Assembly: GCA_039105265.1 (NCBI GenBank)
Contig: JAPFFF010000002.1
Location: forward strand, 5,704,001 to 5,768,000
DNA: 64,000 nt
Direction of reading: 5' to 3'
Source of the DNA: Tritrichomonas musculus
Lineage: Eukaryota > Parabasalia > Tritrichomonadida > Tritrichomonadidae
Part shown: piece after piece, positions 30,147 through 39,674 of the stretch
Layout: every line of letters begins with the position of its first letter
Numbering within the stretch: position 1 is the first letter of the stretch
Notes under the pieces: model-generated
What the model was told of the DNA's origin: nothing
The model's database searches: none
What the model saw: the letters and a program-made list of their open reading frames with translations, nothing else
Program-made: the position numbers and the translations under genes

Positions 30147-30725
30147 ATGCAAAATTGGGCCAATTCGAACCAATATATAATGTTTTTTAGTAATCAAAAA
30201 TACAGGCGCCGATTTACTAAAGAAGAAGATGAAAAATTACTTAATTTAATTGATACTTATGAGAACAAAGATTTCATAAACTGGAGCAGAGTTGCATCAC
30301 GTATGTCAAATAGAACAGCAAGGCAATGCAGAGAAAGGTATATAAATTACCTTGTAGAAAAAACAAAAAAAGGTGATTGGAGTCAGGATGAGGACGATTT
30401 AATTTTGGCATTATATGAAAAAATGGGGCCAAAATGGGCAAAGATGACAACTTTTTTCGACAAACGATCAAATATTGATCTAAAAAATCGTTATTCGACT
30501 CTTACTCGACGTTTTCAAGGGCAACCATCTAAAAAATCATCAACCGATGTAACTAATTATTATCAACATAATGTTGATCAATCTGTAAATTCCATTGGTT
30601 ATACTAGTCCAAATCCCATTAATTATAATATTGTTCAGACCGAATATCAACCATTGGTAATCGACGATTATCATATTGCTTTGAGACCTATCACAAACGT
30701 ACCTGTTTTATACCAATTTGTTTGA
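30147..30725 (+). CDS. Myb-like two-repeat DNA-binding protein
   Basis: 192 residues with two Myb/SANT repeats. Repeat one is at about 21-69 (RRFTKEEDEKLLNLI, then NWSRVASRM, then ARQCRERYINYL) and repeat two at about 75-122 (GDWSQDEDDLILALYEKMGP, then KWAKMTTFFDKRS, then DLKNRYSTL). Core positions are Phe23/Trp46/Tyr65 and Trp78/Trp97/Tyr116, the normal aromatic spacing. The remaining 70 residues are low in structure. Trichomonads have many short R2R3-type Myb proteins that act as transcription regulators. The target genes of this one are unknown. It is nuclear by inference. Confidence 0.92.
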   Translation: MQNWANSNQYIMFFSNQKYRRRFTKEEDEKLLNLIDTYENKDFINWSRVASRMSNRTARQCRERYINYLVEKTKKGDWSQDEDDLILALYEKMGPKWAKMTTFFDKRSNIDLKNRYSTLTRRFQGQPSKKSSTDVTNYYQHNVDQSVNSIGYTSPNPINYNIVQTEYQPLVIDDYHIALRPITNVPVLYQFV

Positions 30726-30887
30726 ATTTTATTTTTATTTAATACTATTTTCAATAAAAATTAGGTAAAATCTTAAATACATAAGATTATTATTATTATT
30801 GAAGTGTCTTATCATAAAACATTATGCAGCCAATTTAAAAATAAGTCCAAATTAAAAATTAAATCATTATTTAACTACTCATTGATA

Positions 30888-32475
30888 TAGGTGGACTCGA
30901 ACTTGATCTCCTAAAAAGTCGTAAATAGGACTTAAAGTCTAAAAAGTTTATCTCAAAAAATCATTAATTTGATTTAAAGTCTAAAAAGTTTATCTCAAAA
31001 AATCTTTAATTTAATTTTAAGTCTAAAAAGTTTATCTCAAAAAATCATTAAATTGAATTAAAGTCTAAAAAATTTCATCTAATTCGTCATTAAAATATTC
31101 TATTCCCTCAAAAGTTTATCTCAAAAAGTCTCTCAATTTATAACTAACTAGAAAAACATTTATACCAAAAAATCAAATTATTATGGCTATGTCTCGAACT
31201 TTTTTGATCAAAAAATCTTTAAAATAACCTTTTAAGTGGTACTTATTATTACAATTAATCGTAATAGATATATTAAAAAAACTTTAAAATATGCAATTGA
31301 ATTTCTTTCTTTTAATATTATTGTTCATTCAATCTAAAATACATGTATATCATATTTATTATTTAGAAATGGAATTGATTCATAGTATTGTTGAATAATA
31401 AGATTATTATATTTTTGTAGAAGAATTATATTTTATTTTTAATACGTAAATTCCATAGAATAATCTTATGTTAAAGCATATATTCTATAGATGGTATGAA
31501 TTTCTTTATTTCTTTATGATCTTCTATAGACAAAAAGCTTCGTTTGCATACCGTAAAAGTGCCAAAAAGATTGATTTCAAAATTATTAATCAATTAATAT
31601 CTTGATAAAAAAATATTTTTGTTTAAAATAATAGATTAATTAATTTAAAATAACATTTTTAGATATTATATTTATTTATCAAATTTAATTTTTATATATA
31701 AAAGATTAGAATCAGAAAATGTAAAATGAATATTCATTTCACATTGATAGCTCATCTTTTTTTAGAGCAATGAAAAGTTTATTTCATAATAGTGTATCAT
31801 ATATACTTTATAAAAAACTTGAAATTTTTAGATCAATCTTTTTGAAAATAAAAAAAGTATGCGAAGCTATTTTTATTCATAAATTATATGATTTTTAATA
31901 AGAAAAGTTTAAAAATAAGTATAGAAACTATTACAATTTTAAAGAAAATTGAGAATCTATAATACATATTAATTCATGACTGGACTTTTTATGTAAAATG
32001 GAAATTAATTTTCTAAAAAAGATATTTTGGGAGATATAACCTACTTTATCCGAGAAAAAGGATCTCTTTTCTACAAGAAAAAAAATATATTTCAAAAAAA
32101 AGACTTTTTGATTTTTTAAAAAAGAGTATTTGGCATAATTTCAAAGATTTTTTGATCAAAAAAGTTCGAGACATAGCCATAATAATTTGATTTTTTGGTA
32201 TAAATGTTTTTCTAGTTAGTTATAAATTGAGAGACTTTTTGAGATAAACTTTTGAGGGAATAGAATATTTTAATGACGAATTAGATGAAATTTTTTAGAC
32301 TTTAATTCAATTTAATGATTTTTTGAGATAAACTTTTTAGACTTAAAATTAAATTAAAGATTTTTTGAGATAAACTTTTTAGACTTTAAATCAAATTAAT
32401 GATTTTTTGAGATAAACTTTTTAGACTTTAAGTCCTATTTACGACTTTTTAGGAGATCAAGTTCGAGTCCACCTA
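30888..32475. mobile_element. 1.59-kb element with 335-bp terminal inverted repeats and 42-bp subterminal repeats
   Basis: The ends begin TAGGTGGACTCGAACTTGAT on each side, inverted. The arms are 30888-31222 and 32141-32475. TA (or TATA) flanks both ends. Inside each arm a 42-bp unit beginning AAAGTCTAAAAAGTTTATCT repeats about 3.5 times (starts at 30934, 30976, 31018 and 31060 on the left). The 0.9-kb core has no coding potential. Subterminal tandem repeats are typical transposase-binding sites, so this is a non-autonomous DNA transposon of unknown family. Confidence 0.88.
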
Positions 32476-33691
32476 TAATTTTTTTAATTACATTGAAATT
32501 TCTAATATTGAAATATTGAAATATATTCAGAAAACAAAGACTGCAAATAAAAGTAAATAAATACCAATAAAAATGATTTTGATCATAATTACAAATATAC
32601 GTGAATTATATCAGAAACGATTAAAAAATGATTTGAAATGAGGATAAAAAAACTTTTTTTTTTCAAGTTGATTATTTTCTCAATTATTTTGAATTATATA
32701 AAATGAAAATTGAATACTCTTGTAAAGTGATTTAAATTCAATTTTTTAGACGAATTTGATAGATTTATTTACTTTTATTTGCTGTCATTGTTTCAGTTTA
32801 CAAAAAACTTTTTTTAAAACATAAATGATGTTTTTATTTTTAAATTAATTTATGCTTAAAAAATCAAAAATTGATTTACCCTTTCAATAGAAATAATTCT
32901 ATATATATTGAAAAAACTACCGATTATCAGCTCTCAAAAACAATTATATAAATGATGTTTTTATTTTCATATCATGATATTTTATTAATTGATTACTATT
33001 TTTGGCAGAATCAAACTTCCAGATTATTATGACTTATTTTAATTTAAAGCCAGAAAAAATTGTGAAATAAATCAAATTAATAAATAATTTTTTTTTTGAA
33101 GTCCTTTATGCATTACTTGAAAATATGATTTGGCAAAATAAACAGATTTTTTAAATATACTTTTGAAGTTATATACATGGTATAATTATATGAAAGATAA
33201 ATTGTTATACTTTAAGTAGAAAATTGTGTTTTGAGTGTAAATAATAGGATAATTTTAGAATTTTATTGAAGTATCATGAAAAAATGTATATAAACAAAAC
33301 AAAATTAATTTCATTTAATTAGTAGAATATTGATTCATTTGATATAGTCGGTTTAAAAACACAACATCCAGTTTGAAAGATTTATAAAAAAGGGAAGAGA
33401 TGGCTAATTTCAACAAAATACAATTTAATTAATCATATTGTTTAAGTGTAAATTTTATTCACGTTTTCCTCAATTTTTCATATTTTTATTTGACAGAAAG
33501 AAATATTTCCAGCTGTTTTGGAAACTAGTTTTTATTTTTTTGTGTGTGCGTAGATAGTATGTTTTTAATTTATTTCAATGGCTATCCATTAAAATTTTAA
33601 AAAAATTGAATTGATTGATTCAATTTTTTTGAAAAGATATAATTCAAATTAAAATAAATGGTTTTACTAATCTTTCTTTATTTATATATAA
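32476..33691. other. AT-rich intergenic stretch upstream of the kinase gene
   Basis: About 1.2 kb with no recognised gene or repeat. There is no clear initiator motif of the TCAY type close to the kinase ATG. Confidence 0.5.
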
Positions 33692-34651
33692 ATGAGTTTT
33701 TTTAAATTGAATTTATTAAATGGACCTTTCTATGAACCTGGTTCAACCAAATCACCTCCAGAATCATCAATAGTTGGTAATTATCAAACTTATATAACAA
33801 TATCAAATACCAATTGTTCAGTAGTTTTAACAGGCGCTAATATAAAAGATGGGTCAAAAAAGGCGTTGAAATTTGTAAAACGTAAGAAAGAAACTTTTCA
33901 AAGAATTAAGAACGAAATAGAATTATTATTAATTGCACAAAATCCAAGAATATTGAAGATTGATGACTTTTTCTCATATAATGAGTATGTTTGTATTGTT
34001 ACACCATATACTCAATATGGAAGTGTTTATGATTTTGTTACCTCAAATTATCCTAACGGAATACCAGAAGAAATTGCGTGTGCAATGATGAAACAAATGA
34101 TAGAGTCTATTCAATTTTTGCATGGAATTGGTATAGTTCACAGAGATATTAAACCTGGTAACTTTTTAATCTATGGTCCTAATCAAGAGCATCCAAGAAT
34201 AGTTTTATGTGACTTTGGTTTTGCCAGAACTTATGAAAAAGATATAAAAATGGATGAATATATCGGAACACTCTTGTTTTCAGCTCCTGAAGTAGTAGCA
34301 AAAATTCCTTATACAGATTCAATTGATATTTGGTCACTTGGAATAACTCTTTTTTTTATGTTATCTGGCACTTATCCATTTCCATCATCTGCCATTTCTC
34401 CAAAAACATGCAAATTACGAATTGTAAAAGGCAAATTAAATTATGATTTACTACACTCAAAAAATATTTCTGTAAATGCTATTGATTTAATACAAAGAAT
34501 GTGCAATATCGTTCCATTCAGGAGAATTCCACTATCAGAAGCCCTTTTGCATCCATGGATAGCAACCAATCATAAGCAAAATGATGAAGAGTTTAACATG
34601 GGAAATTCGTTATTTGCCAAAGATGAATACTCATTTAACATTGGGACATAA
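33692..34651 (+). CDS. Serine/threonine protein kinase, CAMK-like
   Basis: 319 residues, almost all kinase domain. The glycine-rich loop is degenerate (around 37-50). Conserved are Lys60 in ALKFVK, Glu75 of helix C, the catalytic loop HRDIKPGN (150-157), CDFGFA with Asp174, the APE motif (198-200, preceded by GTLLFS) and DIWSLGITLFFMLSGTYPF in subdomain IX. Catalytic residues are present, so activity is expected despite the poor glycine loop. The general style (GTLLFSAPE, DIWSLGITL) is that of CAMK/CAMKL kinases. No regulatory domain follows; about 25 residues form the tail. The stop reads TAAA, fitting the UAAA poly(A) signal known in Trichomonas. Confidence 0.93.
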   Translation: MSFFKLNLLNGPFYEPGSTKSPPESSIVGNYQTYITISNTNCSVVLTGANIKDGSKKALKFVKRKKETFQRIKNEIELLLIAQNPRILKIDDFFSYNEYVCIVTPYTQYGSVYDFVTSNYPNGIPEEIACAMMKQMIESIQFLHGIGIVHRDIKPGNFLIYGPNQEHPRIVLCDFGFARTYEKDIKMDEYIGTLLFSAPEVVAKIPYTDSIDIWSLGITLFFMLSGTYPFPSSAISPKTCKLRIVKGKLNYDLLHSKNISVNAIDLIQRMCNIVPFRRIPLSEALLHPWIATNHKQNDEEFNMGNSLFAKDEYSFNIGT

Positions 34652-35529
34652 ATTTTAAGATGAATTTGTATTAAACTTTTGTTCTATATATTTAAAAAAA
34701 ATAAAATGAAATCGATCCATGATAAGTAAATGGCAAGTGGAAAAAAATAGTATTTCTCATTTATCAAGTTAAAAATTCTGGAAATATTATTTTTTTCACT
34801 TGATAATATAAAAAATATACACATTTTAAATTGAAAGAAAATTTATTGAATTTCGTCTATAGAAAATATTATCTTTATCACAATTTTGATTATCAAAATT
34901 GAACGATTATAAACGGCCTTTTCAAAAAGTTGTTTATTTCAAATTATATGCTTATCCACAGTCATGTCATTTATTATTAATGCTAGATTACACGAAATTA
35001 AAAGGCGGCTTTATGGAACTAAAGATAAAAAAAAAAAAAAAAAAAAATGAAAAATAAATAAAATAATGATTAGATTAAAGATAAATTTGATAAAATTGAT
35101 AATGAGTCTTGGCGAAAAATAGATTATAGTGATATAAATCATTTAAGATAATATTTCATCAATAAGTGAACATTCAAAAAGATATTCAGCATTTTTAGAT
35201 TTGGTTGATTCATATATCAATATTGAACATTTCTTTAACAGTGACAAGTTCTCCTGCTTTCAGAAATAATCACAGTATCAAAATTGAATTTGATTAAAAA
35301 CGAAATACAAAATTTTTTTTTAAGATTTATATTTTCAAATTTCATTTCTGAGATATAACAAAATCCTGATATGCTGCTTATTATTGTATAAAAATATTCT
35401 GAATATTTTTTTGTTTGCAATAAGTTTAAGCTCATTGAAATTGAATTTAAAATAAGGATACACTGTATCAAATGTAATTAAAAGCTTAAATATATAAAAT
35501 ATATTTTTGTAAATTTAAAAGAAATGAAA
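34652..35529. other. Intergenic stretch
   Basis: About 0.9 kb with a 20-A run near 35027-35047. Short plus-strand coding-like scraps around 35080-35260 could not be assigned. No gene is supported. Confidence 0.45.
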
Positions 35530-35602
35530 GCCTCTGTAGCATAGTGGTTATTGCGTGTGCCTCGTAAGCGCAAGGTCGTCGGTCCGACTCCGGCCAGGGG
35601 CA
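35530..35602 (+). tRNA. tRNA-Thr (anticodon CGT)
   Basis: The acceptor stem GCCTCTG pairs with CAGGGGC (one G-T pair). The D arm is GCA...TGC. The anticodon stem TGTGC/GCGCA encloses CTCGTAA, giving anticodon CGT. The T stem is GTCGG/CCGGC. Discriminator A, no intron, T run after it. The T loop reads TCCGACT, so the usual T55 is C, which is uncommon for a functional tRNA. Confidence 0.85.
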
Positions 35603-35965
35603 ATTTTTTTTATTAATAAATGTTGTTGTTTTTATACTCGTCTAATCCAAATTTATTAAGGCAAATATAATCTTTTATTCTAAACAAGAGTTGTATTTAT
35701 AAATCATGTATGTTATTATAAATTAGAGAAGATATTATTAAAATTTTCATTTTTTGAAGTATATAAAATGATATTTGGAATGTATTTAGAAAATAAACAA
35801 ATGTATTTGAACTGAATCTTTTTTTTAAACATTTTGCATTAAATAATTAATAATGAATTTTTACAATTTTCTTTATATAAACTTGCATTATAAATGTTAT
35901 CTGAAGATCCAATCATTAAACTCAATTTTTCATCATTTTGATATCATTAATCAACAAAATCTTCA
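35603..35965. other. AT-rich spacer
   Basis: About 360 bases between the tRNA-Thr gene and the 3' end of the small minus-strand gene. Nothing was recognised. Confidence 0.5.
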
Positions 35966-36325
35966 TTATTTTAATTTCTTAGCCATTCTTGGAGGAGCTT
36001 GTGCAGGACGAAATTCAAACGAAAAATTTTGAATATATGGCAAGCAAAGATCATAATAAGAATCCAACCATTTAATCAATAAACTTTTTCTCCTTATATA
36101 ATCTCTTGGAAGTGGTTTATCAATGCAATACTTTAAAGTTAGACATACAGCAAGAATAGAATCCTTGGTAAGTTCTTGAGGTGAAATAATTCTTAATAAT
36201 TTCATGCCATTGCTATTTAGAACATCAAAATCGCCAAGCAAATAATCAGAGTTATCTTTCTCTGTTGTTGTTCTTCTATTTATAGTGTTTTGATTTTTAA
36301 TTCCACTTCTCCTTCTTTGATGCAT
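35966..36325 (-). CDS. Small basic protein of unknown function
   Basis: 119 residues starting MHQRRRSGIK. The first 40 residues are basic and polar. The rest looks like a small helical domain (ILAVCLTLKYCIDKPLPRDY, then SLLIKWLDSYYDLCLPYIQN). There is no signal peptide or membrane segment. I do not recognise the family. The 5' part and promoter are duplicated in inverted orientation at 36865-37085. A TCATACC motif lies just before the ATG. Confidence 0.6.
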   Translation of the reverse strand: MHQRRRSGIKNQNTINRRTTTEKDNSDYLLGDFDVLNSNGMKLLRIISPQELTKDSILAVCLTLKYCIDKPLPRDYIRRKSLLIKWLDSYYDLCLPYIQNFSFEFRPAQAPPRMAKKLK

Positions 36326-36390
36326 CTATGGTATGAGATTCCATTCAAATATTACATTAATTGAATTTTCTGAATAAAGCTTTGAAATAT
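36171..36390. repeat. Left arm of a 220-bp inverted gene duplication
   Basis: This segment holds the first 52 or so codons and the promoter of the 119-residue gene. It is repeated as reverse complement at 36865-37085. The two arms appear identical or nearly so and are separated by 474 bases. Confidence 0.88.
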
Positions 36391-36864
36391 TCTTTAATGG
36401 AATTTTCGTGTCAGAAGTGACGATGGCTTGTTTCTAGTTCGTAAAAAGAATTTTTATTAATAAAAATGATCATATAGTTGAACTCTTTATAGATTTTAAG
36501 TTCTTTTAATTATTTAATAAAAAAAATATTTTTTTTGAAAATAGAGTTGGTATTGGAAGAAATAATATCAAGAAAGATACATTTCTAAACACACTAATTG
36601 AATACAATTTTATAAATGTGATGAATTTGCCGAAATAAATAAATTATTTTTTTCTGGTCACTATAATTATAAATATATGTATTGGCGTTGTTTATTAATC
36701 CTCAATTAAAAATTAATATTTCTGGCTCTAATCAAATGAAAAAATAATAAAAATAATAATAATAATAATAATAATAATAAGTTTACAACCATTCAAATAT
36801 TTATGAATTGTATTCATCAGTAGGACATTATCATTTATTGATTGCTCTCACCAGTAAATCATTT
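36391..36864. other. Spacer of the inverted duplication, with an AAT microsatellite
   Basis: The spacer contains an AAT/ATA run at about 36737-36780. No gene was recognised. Confidence 0.55.
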
Positions 36865-37085
36865 ATATTTCAAAGCTTTATTCAGAAAATTCAATTAATG
36901 TAATATTTGAATGGAATCTCATACCATAGATGCATCAAAGAAGGAGAAGTGGAATTAAAAATCAAAACACTATAAATAGAAGAACAACAACAGAGAAAGA
37001 TAACTCTGATTATTTGCTTGGCGATTTTGATGTTCTAAATAGTAATGGCATGAAATTATTAAGAATTATTTCACCTCAAGAACTT
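36865..37085. repeat. Right arm of the 220-bp inverted gene duplication
   Basis: Reverse complement of 36171-36390. The match ends inside the codon series ...SPQEL, after which the sequence is unrelated. Confidence 0.88.
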
Positions 37086-37118
37086 TTTGAGATATTGTTT
37101 TTTTGTATAAAAATTTAA
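36930..37118 (+). pseudogene. Truncated inverted copy of the 119-residue gene
   Basis: The frame begins MHQRRRSGIK, matches the intact gene through IISPQEL, then runs into ten unrelated residues and stops. The C-terminal domain is missing. The promoter region is copied with it, so it might still be transcribed. Confidence 0.8.
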
Positions 37119-37613
37119 GCTTCGTCATAGCCACAGCATTTCCATTAGTTTTTTATGGATAGCCATAAAAGTCTTCTCAATAGCCAAAATCGTAAAAAAT
37201 CACTTAAAAATATTCAAAATTTATTCAAAAAATTTATAAATTAGGCAATATTTTTTAAAAAATCCTTCAGATATTTCCTATTTTCATTCAATTTTCTGAC
37301 ATTTTCTTATCGTCGAAACCCCTATATGAAAAATAAAGTAGGCAGTTTTTGAAAAATTTTTTACACTGATTTTAATGTTAATATTTTGAGATGATGTTTG
37401 AAAAGCAGCTGGCTCCTTTTGGCTTTCCATGATCAATATCTATAAACTTTTCGGAAAATTTAATTGACCAAATACATATATCAAAAAGTTTGAATAATAA
37501 CGTACTTCAAACTGAAAATAAATCTTCATTTATTTTTGTTAAAAACATTAATAATAAAGCAATTGCTTTATTAGAGACAAAGATTTAGGTAATATATATT
37601 TTAAAAATATTTA
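37119..37613. other. Intergenic stretch
   Basis: AT-rich sequence with scattered short repeats. No gene was recognised. Confidence 0.45.
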
Positions 37614-37855
37614 AGGTACAAATCCAGTACGTTTAGTAACCGTAATTTTTTTTGACATTCTCAAAGAATAAGATGACATGTTAAATAAAAAACGATTATT
37701 TTCATCCATTTCATATAACATGTCATAATGTTTATTTAAATTGTAAAATAAGTGTCAAAAACAAACCTAGTCAATTTAAACTTTTTCAGAGACATACAAC
37801 TATTCAAATAATAAACGTTCTCCTATTCAAAAAATAACGTACTGGATTTGTACCT
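37614..37855. mobile_element. 242-bp MITE with AGGTACAAATCC ends
   Basis: The ends AGGTACAAATCCAGTACGTT and its inverted copy (about 21 bp) enclose non-coding sequence. The flanks read TTAA on both sides, so the target was TA or TTAA. A weak match to one end lies near 27763. Confidence 0.8.
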
Positions 37856-38283
37856 TAATTGATTTAATAAAAATATAACCATATTTTCTTTAAAATTTTC
37901 ACAAATATAGTTAACTGAAATGGGTACTTTGAAAATAACGTATGGCCATAATTTGAATGCTCCATTTTATATCCAAACGCAATATTTAGAATACGACGAT
38001 TTCAGAAGAAAGCCATAAAATGGAATAGCAATAATTTGGGATAAAAAAGCCATAAATTGAATACTTTTATAGCTCTTCAAATAGCAATAAATTCTCTTGA
38101 TCCTTCTATTACATGGATATGAAAAAAAAAAGTTATGGCTATAGAGGCCTAAGCGAGGCCCAATAAAAATATTTATGAAATCATTATCCAATATAATTTT
38201 TTAAAATGATCATTGAATTTCTGAAAATTTTTCATGTAAAATTTTGTGAGTAAAGTATTGAAAAAATTGAATTATTATTCTAT
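37856..38283. other. Intergenic stretch
   Basis: AT-rich, with no recognised gene. It leads into the captured GAF gene fragment. Confidence 0.45.
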
Positions 38284-38383
38284 TTTCAATATCCAGAACC
38301 AAAACAACTGGACATTTTTCAGAAGATGATATCAAATCTGCCGAATATTTTCAAAAAAAATTCAAAATTTATTCTCAATATCT
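38284..38383 (+). pseudogene. 100-bp captured fragment of the GAF-domain gene
   Basis: This segment is, base for base by eye, the reverse complement of 41107-41206 inside the GAF gene, corresponding to roughly residues 138-171. It is too short to encode anything. The identity points to a recent copying event. A foldback repeat follows 17 bases later. Confidence 0.88.
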
Positions 38384-38400
38384 ATTCATGTTAAAAAAAA

Positions 38401-38488
38401 TGCATCTTTTTATGTTACAAAATTTTTACCGATCCTTCCTTTTGATGTAAGTCTCGGTAAAAATTATGTAAAAATATAAAAAGATGCA
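38401..38488. repeat. Foldback repeat of about 90 bp
   Basis: The arm TGCATCTTTTTATGTTACAA onward (38401-38432) pairs with its inverted copy at 38454-38488, with a few mismatches and a 21-base loop. It resembles a tiny foldback MITE. Confidence 0.65.
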
Positions 38489-39325
38489 TCAATTTTTTTA
38501 TTTACATAAATATTCTCAAAATATTATTCTCCATTTTTCTCCTATTTTTTCTTTCAATTAGTTCTCTCAAAAAGCTGAGGCACAATCTCTCTTGCAAAAT
38601 TGTTATATAGCATTTTAAATTGAAAAAGTGAAAAAATTGATTACTTTACGAAAAGCTGTTAATCAAAGGTCTATTGTTTTTCTATGAAATAACTTAAATC
38701 TATCTCAAAAAAAAAAAAAAAAAAATAAAAATAAAAATAAAAATAAAAATAAAAAAAAAAAAAAAAAATTGCTTTTTTAACCTAATTTTCAATCAAAAGC
38801 TTTTGATAACATGTAATTCTCATTACTCAATCCACTTATTCTTCAGAATTTCAATGATTCAGAGCCACAAAATTATAAGTTTTTCACAGTTCAAAATTTC
38901 ATACTGCAGATTCTCTTACCATTTTTATGACTATTTATAAAAGAGAGCATGTTTTAACATGCAATTGATCAAATTGATCAAAGTTAAATTCCATAAATCA
39001 TTCAACTTTTCAATCCAATGAAAAAATTTTGATTCATATCCAATTGATTTTAATAAAATTATAAGTTATATTTTAATTTGATTCATATTACTTAAATTTA
39101 AGTAATACTTTAAATATATTTATATACTAATAAGAGATCTCATATAAAACCGCAAGCCAATACTCCCATTTCATACGTATTATATTAATCGTATTTGTTT
39201 TTCCATTACAAATCTTAGATTAAAGTCTTCATAGCCCAAACATTTTGAAAAAAGAGCTTCATTTTGAAATATATTCACCTCAAATTGAATTAAGAATGTA
39301 GTTTAATATCATTATCTCAATATAT

Positions 39326-39361
<36 letters not shown>

Positions 39362-39674
39362 AGAAAAAAAAATATAAATAAGAGGTGCAAGGATTACCTT
39401 TGGTTAACCAAAATCTTTCAAATTTAGATATTTATTTATTTGGGCAACATTGTTTCAACTTCAATCATATTCTTCAAAATATGAAAAGTTTGAATTTCCA
39501 CATATGAACTTTCAAATAGTTTTATACTGATATAAGAGATACATGATCAATTGTATACTTAATTTTATTAAAAAAATCATTAAGCTTATATATTATTTTT
39601 TGAAAAATCAAGCTTTTTTATATCAAAAAATACGTTGTTTGTAGTTCTGGCACTTCTTATAAAAAAAAAAATTC
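38489..39674. other. Intergenic stretch with A-rich and T-rich tracts
   Basis: About 1.2 kb. It contains an (A)n/(AAAAT)n tract at about 38707-38768 and a run of about 30 T at 39331-39360. No gene was recognised. Confidence 0.5.

Noticed and set aside
30934-31100. 42-bp tandem repeats considered as a CRISPR-like array
   Set aside because: There are no spacers; units are contiguous, diverge gradually and are mirrored in the opposite arm, so they belong to the transposon ends.
35060-35480. Weak coding-like scraps near the tRNA-Thr gene
   Set aside because: Short, in several frames, without a recognisable family; not enough to call a pseudogene.
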